64,000 nt of DNA, taken from NCBI RefSeq assembly GCF_018873765.1, contig NC_057918.1, positions 11,602,862-11,666,861 on the forward strand. Reading direction: 5' to 3'. The stretch's first letter is position 1; every line of letters begins with the position of its first letter. The position numbers and the translations under genes are program-made. The notes beneath the pieces are model-generated. The model was not told the origin of the DNA, searched no databases, and was given only the letters and a program-made list of their open reading frames with translations. This document shows positions 11,202 through 23,200 of the stretch, piece by piece. This DNA is from Telopea speciosissima. Lineage: Eukaryota > Streptophyta > Magnoliopsida > Proteales > Proteaceae.

Positions 11202-14200
11202 ATGGTTGCTGACAAGGCAAAGAAACCGAAGGTCGCAGAGAGAGGTGAAGAGGAAGATGCAGATCACATTGATGGCGAGCTCGTTCTTTCCATCGAGAAG
11301 TTGCAGGAGATACAAGACGAGCTGGAGAAGGTAAACATTTATGTACTTACAATCTTTGTCGGTCTATTTTTAAAGTATTTCGTGTTCTTCGTCTAGTTTT
11401 TGACATTGTTAGAAGTTGGGTTGCAGTTTCTTGGTGTTTTTGGGAACTTTCCATGCCTTCTCTTTAGCCTCCCACCCCTTTTCTCCCTTTTTATTTAGGA
11501 TTTCGTATTTTTGAGAGCTTGGTTTTCTAGTTTAGTGCATAGTCATGGGAGTCTCTCTTTCAGCCTATTTTGTGTCCTCTACTATTTGGTAGTTATAATG
11601 CTTGGGCTTGGGTTTTCTTGGTCTTTCATGGAAGTTTTGGTGGCAGATATTAAGGGTGTTCAATAGGGAGAGTCGGGTGGCTTCCATTGTAGTACTTATT
11701 GAGCCGATGGTGCTTAGTTCATTCATTCAGATGCCTATACTATTTCTCAGTTTGTGTGTGTGATTTCAGAAATCCTTGTCATTCTCAGTGCTGATGTTTG
11801 ACAGCCTTTCTTCCAGTCACATTGGAGTTCTGACGCCTCTTTATTGTTTTATGACTACGCAAAGGTTAATTATGCTGGCTCTTTCCGTTTTCGTTGTGTC
11901 CCATGCAAAGTTATTCTATCCCACATTTATCTACATTGTTCCATTCATTCCACCCCCATCTCTCTCTCTCGTTTCCATCGTCCTCTCCCTCCCCTAAAAG
12001 AACCAGCTCGAATCATGTTGTTTTCACTTTTGGTTAGCTTGTGAGCTTCATTGGAATATAGTTTGTATTCCCATGGCATTGTTCTCTTTCACTTCTCTAA
12101 AGAAGAAAAATCCAGTTTGGGGGGTATGCCCAGTGCTTCTTGTGTTGGATGGTTAAGAATGTTGCATTCATATGGAGTATTGAATTTTTCTTTTATTATT
12201 CTAGTTGCCTCTTAAAATTGTAATGCGAAGGTGGTGTTTGTTTTACTGGAGTCTATGTAATTCTTTGAATAAAAGAGGTCTTAATATCTTTGGATGACAG
12301 TTAGTTGCTCATGTAAGTCGATGAGGCTTTCCCATAAATCAACAAGGCATCTTTTTGCATAAGATGGGTAAAGAATAAAAAGACCAAAAACTTTTCTTTC
12401 TTCTCAGCATCTAGCGTATCCGGTCAATGGTACTAGAGTTAACTGAAATTGTAGTAGTTTCATTCTATACCTTTTGCTTGTGATGAATTGTAGTAGTTTG
12501 TTATACCTTTAGGATGTTCTAGTAGATAGACATTCTGCTCAAGAAAGCTTTATTATGCATTTTTTGGTGGTCCAATAGGTTAACGAGGAAGCAAGTGACA
12601 AAGTCTTGGAAGTGGAGCAAAAGTACAACGAGATACGCAGGCCTGTCTATGAGAAACGGAATGAAATCATCAAATCTATTCCTGACTTCTGGTTGACTGC
12701 TGTGAGTGATACATTTTCCTGTGAACTTTTATATCCCGTTTCATTTGTGGAGTGTTCATTTATCCGACTGACTTGGGCAAGAGTTGCTGTGCAGTTTCTC
12801 AGTCATCCTGCACTTGGTGATCTGTTGAGCGAGGAAGACCAGAAGGTTTGGTTCCTCTTCATGGAATACTTGAACTGGGATGTCAATTCGGGAGGAATTC
12901 TCTCGGCATTTCATCTATTCCCTTATCCAGCAACCATGTCCTTTTTTTGACTATTCTCTTTGTGAAACTGATTTCTTAAACCTGCTAGTAGGATCATTTC
13001 AAACATTTTTTTTGGATTTTGAATTGTTGACTGCTTATATTAATTGTTACTTCATCCTCATTGGCATAGATTTTTAAATACCTAAGCTCTTTGGACGTAG
13101 AAGATTTTAAAGATGTGAAATCGGGGTACTCAATTTCTTTTGTGAGTTTCTTCCTCATCCCATAGTTCTCTTATAATTGCTTTAACTTTTGCACTCTTCA
13201 AGTTTTATTTTGGGCCACTGATTTGTTATTTAGTTGAACTGATGGTTTGCCAGCTGGATAGTTACTTGTTTCTTTCTAATGTTCAGAACTTCAATCCAAA
13301 CCCTCATTTTGAAGATACAAAGCTTACAAAGACTTTTACTTTCTTTGACGAAGGCACAACTAAAATAACTGGTACAACGATAAAGTGGAAAGAGGGCATG
13401 GTAATGGTGATTTCTTTTAGTAACAATGAATGATATTCGCTGTTGTGTGTTAACTCTGCTAAAAATTCACTTTGCATTTTTACATGTGAAGGACATCGCT
13501 AATGGTGGTAATCATGAGAAGAAAGGGATCAAAAGGCCTATAGCAGAAGAAAGGTTGGTTTCTTTTTTTTCTTTGCTTTCCTCACCCCTCCCGTCCTTAA
13601 GTCTTATTTTGGGTAGGCAAAAGTTTTTGAATTTCATGAACTAAAATTAGTTAAACTGATAGTATTGCTGCTACAAGTATCCATTACGTCTTGTCACTAC
13701 AAGTGGATTTTGCAAATTTATTAGGTATCGACAATGCTGGTGATGCAGATTCATCATCAAATAGGGCTTGTTTCATTGGGAATAAGTATAGGGTTGGGAT
13801 ATATATATGTTGGGCCTTTGTTCCCAAGGGTTTTCTATGTATTAGGCCACTTTAATGGGCCTGAAATAGGGGTATATAGGTTGCATACGGGATTAGCCCA
13901 ATACTTAGTTTTTATTTTGTGTTTTTAATTGAACCGGTTTAAATTGGTTGCATCCAATTGGTTCAATTGGTCTAATTTAAGTGAAGTGATCCTATTGGCT
14001 AAGAGGTTCTTATATCCTATTGGCTACTAGGGAATCTTCTTTATTTTAAGTAGTTTAAGTTGTTTTAAGTCATTAGGACTCTATTTTGAGTCTATTTGAG
14101 TTTCCTAGTCAGTTTAAGTTGCCTAATAGGTTAGGGATAAGGTTAGGCCATTCCTTTTTAGTGTCTAAGTCTATTTTTGAGTCTTCTATATAAGTTTATA

Positions 14201-17200
14201 AGGGAGGCCAGCATTATATACGAATTTGATTAATAAAAATTAGCTTTATGCTTGTTGCCTTTGTTGCTGCCTTTGCTCCATCGTGAGTGTGCCTTGTGAG
14301 TAATATCAAGGTTGTCTTGTGAGTAATATCAAGGTTGAAGGGATTGGTGGATCTCCAATCGACTCCTTGCATTGTGAAGATCGGGAGGGCTGCTACTTAT
14401 CTCCTTGCATTGTGAAGATCGGGAGACCCCATTGTTCATCTTCAAAGTTGTTGCCATTGAAGACCTGTAACAAGTAAGAAATTCTGCAACTATTCTTCTT
14501 CCTTCTAGAAGGTCACATACAAGGTGATTTTCGTGAGAATTCTGCCCAGCCAAATCTAACCATTAGAATCCGCTAAAAATTTGATCAAGTCTTTCTCAAA
14601 CCCTAAGAGAGACTCAATTCAAATTTCAGCACCATCCACCCAGCCGATTGTCTGAAATTACAGTTTTACCCCTCTCTCCTACTACTAGGAAACCTCCATA
14701 ACTCCAAGTCTGTCCATCAGTTTCAAACCAAACTTTCAGCATACATCCCTTACATCATTGTTGACACTCGATCCAAGTTTCAGCCCCAAACTCCCACTTT
14801 ATCCCCTCCATTCCTTCACTCCATTAAAACCCAAAACCTGCAACACAATTCTGTCCAGAACTGCAGAATTTTAAAACCTTCCCAAATCCTATTATTTTTA
14901 TACCATATTGACCCCCTAGACCTGCCCATTAATACCCTATAAACCCCTTTCCCAATATCCAACCCTAACCCTAGGAATTGACCTAAATCCTAGTGCTGTC
15001 CATTCGAATCAGCAGCCCCTTTTTTTATTTGATCCTGTTGTTTGGCTCCTAGTAGGTCTCCTACCTATCTAGGACTACATTAAGTGGTATCAAAGCTATG
15101 GCGGAGGGCAGCTCCAACCAAGCCTTGAAAGACCCACCTCCCTTCGTTTTCAAGACCCAAGTTCGTCTACCCAATGGGAGCACAGCCATCTTAGTTGTTG
15201 ATGAGAGGAGACGTAACAACATTATTTCACAATCCGTGGTGGATATGTTGTCCCAATCAGGAGAGATTTGCATCGAGCCTACAGGTAAAGTCTGTGTTGA
15301 ATTTGGGTGTTCTTCATATCATGATGGTGCTTGGTGTAAGCCGGTACCATCTCCAAGGATCTTTATTGCAGTAGGTTGCAATTGGTTGGACGAGCGACAA
15401 GGTTGGATTGAACCGGAAAACAACTTGTGTGTCCTACCTGATCGACAGCGTCTATACCATTTGTTTACTCTAAAAGGATTACAACTAAAGGTGACCACAT
15501 CGACTGTACAGCCACAAGGACTGCCGAACATGTCAACTCAAAGGCAAGTGACGTCGACTGTGTTTGAAGTTTCACCTATGGCAGATGTACCAACAAAAGA
15601 TTCTACTAAAGCGGTTTGTGTTGAAGAGATTCAAGAACCTATAGCTAAAGAAATTCAAGTAGACCAAGCTGCACCAGTAGTTGAGATCATGGTTGAGAAG
15701 CTCGGCCATCAAATTGATGTGGAGGTCCAACACACAATGGTAGAAGAAACTAGAAGAGGGCAAAGTAGACAAGGCCGAGGACATGGAAGATGAAGTGGTG
15801 ATTGACAACACTCCACAAGAAATCATCGACATCCAAGATGTTGTTCTTGAAGAGGTCGAGCACATAGAGTTTGTTATGCCACTATGGTTCTTTGAAGAGA
15901 ACGCTCCATGCATTGAAGACTTTATCCCCAATGTTCCCGCTTCACCGAAATTCTGTTTGGGGATGGTCAAAGCTGCTGATCACATGTTGATTCCCCCTCA
16001 TCACTACAAAATTCGAGGACGAATTTTTTCAAGTTGGGGAGAGTTGATGCAGATTCATCATCAAATAGGGCTTGTTTCATTGGGAATAAGTATAGGGTTG
16101 GGATATATATATGTTGGGCCTTTGTTCCCAAGGGTTTTCTATGTATTAGGCCACTTTAATGGGCCTGAAATAGGGGTATATAGGTTGCATACGGGATTAG
16201 CCCAATACTTAGTTTTTATTTTGTGTTTTTAATTGAACCGGTTTAAATTGGTTGCATCCAATTGGTTCAATTGGTCTAATTTAAGTGAAGTGATCCTATT
16301 GGCTAAGAGGTTCTTATATCCTATTGACTACTAGGGAATCTTCTTTATTTTAAGTAGTTTAAGTTGTTTTAAGTCATTAGGACTCTATTTTGAGTCTATT
16401 TGAGTTTCCTAGTCAGTTTAAGTTGCCTAATAGGTTAGGGATAAGGTTAGGCCATTCCTTTTTAGTGTTTAAGTCTATTTTTGAGTCTTCTATATAAGTT
16501 TGTAAGAGAGACCAGCATTATATACGAATTTGATTAATAAAAATTAGCTTTATGCTTGCTGCCTTTGTTGCTGCCTTTGCTCCATCGTGAGTGTGCCTTG
16601 TGAGTAATATCAAGGTTGCCTTGTGAGTAATATCAAGGTTGAAGGGATTGGTGGATCTCCAATCGACTCCTTGCATTGTGAAGATCGGGAGGGCTGCTAC
16701 TTATCTCCTTGCATTGTGAAGATCGGGAGACCCCATTGTTCATCTTCAAAGTTGTTGCCATTGAAGACCTGTAACAAATAAGAAATTCTGCAACTATTCT
16801 TCTTCCTTCTAGAAGGTCACATACAAGGTGATTTTCGTGAGAATTCTGCCCAGCCAAATCTAACCATTAGAATCCGCTAAAAATTTGATCAAGTCTTTCT
16901 CAAACCCTAAGAGAGACTCAATTCAAATTTCAGCACCATCCACCCAGCCGATTGTCTGAAATTACAGTTTTACCCCTCTCTCCTACTTCTACTAGGAAAC
17001 CTCCATAACTCCAAGTCTGTCCATCAGTTTCAAACCAAACTTTCAGCATACATCCCTTACATCATTGTTGACACTCGATCCAAGTTTTAGCCCCAAACTC
17101 CCACTTTATCCCCTCCATTCCTTCACTCCATTAAAACCCAAAACCTGCAACACAATTCTGTCCAGAACTGCAGAATTTTAAAACCTTCCCAAATCCTATT

Positions 17201-20200
17201 ATTTTTATACCATATTGACCCCCTAAACCTGCCCATTAATACCCTATAAACCCCTTTCCCAATATCCAACCCTAACCCTAGGAATTGACCTAAATCCTAG
17301 TGCTGTCCATTCGAATCAGCAGCCCCTTTTTTTATTTGATCCTGTTGTTTGGCTCCTAGTAGGTCTCCTACCTATCTCGGACTACATTAGCTGGACTAAA
17401 CCCTTGTAAAATATAGTTAATGATTTTAAAACTAAATGTTCTTAATTATAGTTAATCATGTCAGAGATAACTCTTGCTGTCTCCCATTGTTTTGTTCATT
17501 CAAATTGAGTTTTTTCAAGCTTAAGTTGGTTGGTAAAAGTTCTTACCTTAATCAGTTAGCTTGATGGGAAGGGAAATATGTCATATCTATCAGCAGGTTG
17601 TTAGATCTCAACATGGTTGTATGACAAGGTTTTGGTTAGCAGGAATAAATAAAAACCTACTAATTCTGGTTCCACTAGTAAATATACCTTTTATGTCCAA
17701 TCTGATGCAAAATGCAAGAAGCACTTGTAAGTTGGTGTTAAAATTTGTCAACACCTGTTTCTGTGGGGGGAGGGGGGGGAGCATGGTTTGTAATATCAGA
17801 TCGGATCGGTATCGGTTGGTTTGTAATATCAGATCAGATCGGTATCGGTCGCGGCCGATACCGAGATTAGACCAATATGGCAAGGTTTTACTGGATTGGT
17901 CCCTGGATCGGCCGATCCGATCCAATACTTGATATTTTTTTTTGGATTTTAAAACCCATTTTTTTCTTCCACCTGAGTCTTTCAAGCTGTGATTCATGGA
18001 TTTGGGGTTTCATATCCACGAGAAAAAAGGGGGATCTTACCTTTTTTGACTAGGGAATTGATTAAGAGAATATTTCATTGTATAAAACATTGATCTGCTT
18101 AAGGTAGTTAGGGTTTTAAAACCCAGATTTTCATGTTCTTCAATTCATTATTGAGAGATTTAGCCTCAAATCCGTTAGTGAAAAGGGGGGGGGTCTTACC
18201 GTTTTGCACTAGGAATATATTATGGGAAGATTTTATTCCATGACAACCTTGATTCAATCCCACAAATCCTGGCGATAGTGGATGAGGTTGAGGAGGTGGA
18301 AAAGGTAAGTTCAACCTAAGAAATAGGATTAGGGAATGAGATTACTGTTTTTTCAGCCTTGTTAATTTTTTTTTAAAGTATTTTATGACCGATACAACAA
18401 CCAATCTGATAAAATCTGGATTTTATTAATTTTTGGCCGATCCAAGATGATTTTGATCGATCCGGATCGGTATCGGTCATGACCGACCCCGAGACCGATC
18501 CCGAGATTAGGAACTTTGGGGGAGAGGGGTGTGGGTGCATGTGAAGTAAGATTTTATTGAGACCAGGGAAGAGAGAAGCCAAGAAAAGAAAGCCTAGACA
18601 CACACATATGCACAACGAGTGTGGACACACACACACACACACAAATGCTTTCCACAGAAACAACGGCACAAATAGAAGCCAGGTGGATGGGCAAACATAA
18701 GAGGATCCATCAACAATTACTACACTCCAATGATTGTAGGCCTTCCACTTTGCAGGGCTACAAGAGCATATCTTCCTCCTGCTTTTGTTTGGCTTGTCTT
18801 GATTGTGTTGTTTGGGTCTTTGTTGTGAGGTGAGTTTTGTAAATAACTGAGACCTTTTTGGTGAGCTAAAGTCAAAGTAATCTGATTGGAACCTTTTGAA
18901 GCTTGTGTTAAGACTCTGAACATGCCAAATCGTGCTCTAGTGTTTGGACTTTGGATTAAAATAGAGGCTTGAGTAGTGCTTCCATTGAAGGCCCTTTGCA
19001 TTCTTGCATTGTTATATGGTGAATTTTTGGACAGATTGTTTTGTTCAAGGCAATAATTTGCCATGTTAGGCCAATTCTGATGCAGCTAGACGATGTATTA
19101 ATTGGGGATATTTTTGTAATTTCTTTTAGTACTTTATTTTGGGAAATTTACACATGCCACCCCTGAGGTTTGACGAAAGGATATTTTCACCCCCCAGTTT
19201 TGGAAAATTCTGCGTACCCCCTTGAGGTTTGCAAGCGGTAACAAATAAGCCCATTCCGTCAGTTCATGACTAACACTGTTAAAAATTAGACTTGAACTGA
19301 CGGAATTATCCTTCTAAGAAGAAACCCAAAAAAAAAAAAAAAAAACCTGAACCCATCTTCTCCAAACTCGATTTGTAGAAATCAAGAAGAAAAATGCGAT
19401 TTCTAATTCTACTCCTCTACCGCACAACAACCCATTTGTTGCCGGAAACAATCTCATATCCCGGAATACCGAGTTCTGCTCTCCCTGAAATCGGCCATTA
19501 CGGACGACCCAGGAGCTTCACTCCAGAAATGGAATGTCTCCACACAAGCACGCACCAATTGATGAACATAACAGCAGCCTCCATGATTATGAAGTTAAAC
19601 CATGTTCGGACTACAGGAATTTGGTGCCTGGGCATGATCAAAAGGACAAAACCTGCAGGCCAAGCTTTAGTTCTTCTTGGATCACTTTATTTTGCTTCCT
19701 TACCCAGAATTCACAAACATTACTTAAAAACAACAACAATAACAATAAGACCCACTGAGCCACAACATCTAATTTAATCATTCTTCCCTGTAATCCCATC
19801 AGTTCTCCCATTAAGCAAAGACTGAAACTATTAAGTAATTACAAGTTACAACCCATTATGGGCATCTACCTGTTCTACTAAATTTTCAACGAAGAACACA
19901 CAGAAGGAAACTAGAGACACCCAAAACCCAACCCTGATTGAAGATATAATAAAAAATCAAATTAGAAGAAAGATAAACAAAACAAAACAAAAGGCAACTA
20001 AGAACAGAGGAGCAGGGAGTGAATCCGAGTGACTCTGTCAAAACTCCCGATGATCCGCCACATCCACGGTTGTGGTGCACGACAATAACTTGCGAAATAT
20101 TTTGAAAAGTGCAGCACAGGACATCTCCTCCACCTTCCTCATCACCACACACTTCTTCTCACTTCCTCCCTTCCTTTTCTTCTTCTTCTTCTTCTTATTC

Positions 20201-23200
20201 TTTTGAGTCACTCTGTCTTTCACACCCCAAAGCAATCGAAGAGCTTGAAATCAATGGATCTCTCCAACAATATGTTCTCCGGTGAGATTCCAGAATCTTT
20301 TGTGAGTGAAGAATCTAATTGTTGAATTTGTTCGGGAACAAGTTGCACGGCGCGATTCAGATTTCATTGGTGATTTGCCCGAGTTGGAAGTGTTGCGACT
20401 TTGGGAGAATAATTTTCTTGGAAGTATTCCTCGGGGACTTGGAAGGAATGGCAAGCTTCGCTCCTCGATTTGTCGTCGAACAAGCGACGGGGATTCTCCT
20501 CCGGATCTCTCGTATGGAAATCGGCTTGAGACGCTGATCTTATTGGGGAACTTTCTGTTCGGTTACATTCCTGAATCAAGTTTAGGGTTAGGGTTTGAGG
20601 GCGGAGCAGAGAGTGATGGTGAAGATGGTGATGATTCGGTTCAGGCAAAGAGGTTGAAGAGGAGTGATTGAGTGGCAAACGTTTTAACGAATCAATGGGG
20701 CGCTGGGATGGTTGCAACTCATCTTCCCCAATCGATTTTGAAGATGAGTTGCAGGTTTTGTTTTGGTTTTTTTTTTTTTTTTTGGTTTCTTCTTAGAAGG
20801 GCAATTCCGTCAGTTCAAGTTTAATTTTTAACAGTGTTAGTCATGAACTGACGGAATGGGCTTATTTGTTACCGTTTGTAAACCTCAGGGGGGTACGCAG
20901 AATTTTCCAAAACTGGGGGGTGAAAATATCCTTTCGTCAAACCTCAGGGGTGGTATGTGTAAATTTCCCCTTTATTTTTGTTGCTGGAGACTGGAGTAGT
21001 AGGAGGTAGTTTTGTTATTTTGTAATTGCAACTAGATACGATTCCATGGGAGTTGGGATTTGAGTTAACTTTTGTTTTCAGTTTTAGGATAGGATTAGGA
21101 CTTTTGTTTAATTTTATATAACAGCATGTAAGCCAACGTTTCTTGGTTGGAATGGATTGAATGGAATTTTTGGTTTGGTACACTGCTGAGAGGTCTGGCA
21201 TTTTTTCCCTTCTCTCACTCATCTTCTCTGTTGATTCGATTCCAGTCCTCCATCTCAGGTTCTTAAACCTTATACTGTGTGTTCTGTTTCTTGGCGGCCT
21301 AACATAAGTTGATCGATCTCCTTGGAAAGTGAGCAGTTTAACCAGAGATTTTGGGTGAAGGAAGCTCTTCCATTGGCGACCCACAACCCTAGGTATTCTA
21401 CTTCTAGGTCCCTTCTTGTTGAGAGATAAAGACCTGCAACCAGAGCTGAATCTTTCTCTTCAGCCAGTACTAATCTCAGCGATTTAATTTCAGTTAACAA
21501 TTGATTGTTAGGTCTGAGTGTTGCTTGAAATAAGTAGTTCTATGAGTAAATAGTCTGTGCCCTAAATCTTGTGTTGTTTGGACTTTGTACTAATGTTGGA
21601 AGAGTTCTGTTGATCGAAATCCAGCCAAGTTTCACTGGTTGCTCTCGGTCGAGAGGTTGAATGTAACCTCTATTAAAATCCGTATCTCGATTTACATAAA
21701 TACCCCTTTAGTTCTTATTCTATTCCATTCCTTGACCATTCCTTTATTGATTTCCAGAAATATCCCCAAGTATTTGCTTCCAGTTTATGCCCTTCACTTG
21801 ATTGATTCTGAATTTCAAGATATTTACAGAAATTGCCACTGCTCCTTTGAAATTGATTTATTTGTTAATTGTGGGCCCATAGCAATCCAAGTTTAAGGGT
21901 TTTCGGACTCATGATCGCATCAAATTCACTCAATGTGTTAACCTTACATAGAAGTGATATGTTTTATTTATACTATCATAAGTTCTTCCTTTTATATTGC
22001 TGATTAAAACGATCATCAGTTTGGGGGTTGAGGTTCCTTTAAATTCTTGATGGTACTGAACAAGTTGTTCGCTAAGGATGAAGCCTAGACTTGCCTAGTC
22101 CAGATTTGGAATGGAGAGTACAGCAAGCCACACTTTTTATGTGGGGCTTGAGTTCAATTCTTTCAGTAGGTTCTGCATGCTTTTATAGTTATATTGGATG
22201 GAAAAGCAACACCTTTGGTATTGATGTAAAGTTTGAATGCATGTTCATAACCTTTCTGCAGCCATAGATATTCCAGCGATGCAGTTTGATGCATGTGAGT
22301 TAAGTGGTCAAGGCACTGCCTGGGTGTCCAAGCAGCTTGTTGTTGTCGCCTTAGTTTTTGACCCCCTCCAACACCTTGGGTTGCCTAGCGCTTTGATAGC
22401 TCTGCATTATATTTCTTGCCACTCATAGATATGGGTATTGTGCCTTTTGTGTAGATATAGTTCATTTTATAATCACGAGTTCACGTATATATTTGGGCAC
22501 AATTTCTGCATTAAGTGGTTCATTTTATCGATCACAAGTTTGCAAATGCTAGGAAAGTGGATTAATACCATAGTTGTTTTAAAATGATGGATATTCTGCA
22601 ACTACCTGATTTGGGAATTTAAAGCCTAGACATGTGTTCTTTGATTTCTTTCTGTGGTCAAACACTTTACTGTTTGTGGTTTCTTAATTCTAGAATTTGA
22701 CTCTTTTCAAGTGCAGCTTCTTTAGCTGGTTTAGTGAAACTCAACAAAAGGACATATCAGATGGCCTCCATGATGAGGTAATTTCTAACTCTTCTGGCTG
22801 GCTCTTATCTCTCTCCCCCACCCCACCCCTACCCCCCCCCCCCCCCAAAAAAAAAAAAAAAAAAAAAAAGAAGAGAGAAAACAATAGATGAACAAGAACG
22901 ATTTTTTTTGGCATTTGGACTATCTTTCGTGGCCCTTACTTGCAATGAATTTTTTCTTTCGTCTTATAATAACCAATGGGATCCTTTTCCTCGTTTATTG
23001 CACTTCTCTCCCGGGTCTGTTACACTGCAGAATCAAATTGTATCTAATTGAGCAGGAATCGGAACCAAATGACTTGTGGAAATATAATTCTTCCAATCTC
23101 CATATATGAACTATTCTGCTGATGAGATTTCTTTATATGATGCAGGTGGCTGAGATAATCAAGGAGGATTTATGGCCCAACCCTCTCAAATATTTTAACA

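Larger units (their letters stand above)
13741..17389 (+). mobile_element. Young non-autonomous LTR retrotransposon in NRP intron 6
   Basis: Two near-identical LTRs (13741-15082 and 16045-17389, about ten differences by eye plus a 3 bp indel) enclose 962 bp. The 5 bp target duplication GCTGG is perfect (13736-13740, 17390-17394). A primer site TGGTATCAAAGC (tRNA-Met type) sits 2 bp after the 5' LTR at 15085, and a purine-rich TTGGGGAGAGT precedes the 3' LTR. There is no gag, reverse transcriptase, integrase or RNase H, so movement must depend on another element. Each LTR has a TATA-like TCTATATAAG (about 14185 in the first) and an AATAAAAATT signal. LTR ends are TGATGCAG and CTACATTA. The Ty3-like ORF content suggests Ty3 ancestry. 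Confidence 0.93.
19078..21922. mobile_element. Solo LTR split by a Pack-MULE
   Basis: Outer ends are TGATGCAGCTAG and ATCGCATCA (TG..CA, with TGATGC/GCATCA inverted) and the 5 bp target duplication AATTC is perfect (19073-19077, 21923-21927). Removing the 1829 bp Mutator-type element and its 9 bp duplication leaves an LTR of about 1007 bp with a TATATAAC box near 21115. No second LTR, primer site or coding region follows, so it is a solo LTR left by recombination. Confidence 0.75.

Noticed and set aside
12606-12950. 114-codon ORF over NRP exons 2-3
   Set aside because: It reads through introns; the family alignment requires splicing at 12701 and 12845.
14329-14553. Reverse 74-codon ORF in both LTRs (also 16633-16857)
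   Set aside because: Present only because the LTR is duplicated; no start context or domain.
14955-14980. Interstitial telomere repeat
   Set aside because: Only two CCCTAA-type units inside each LTR, no longer array.
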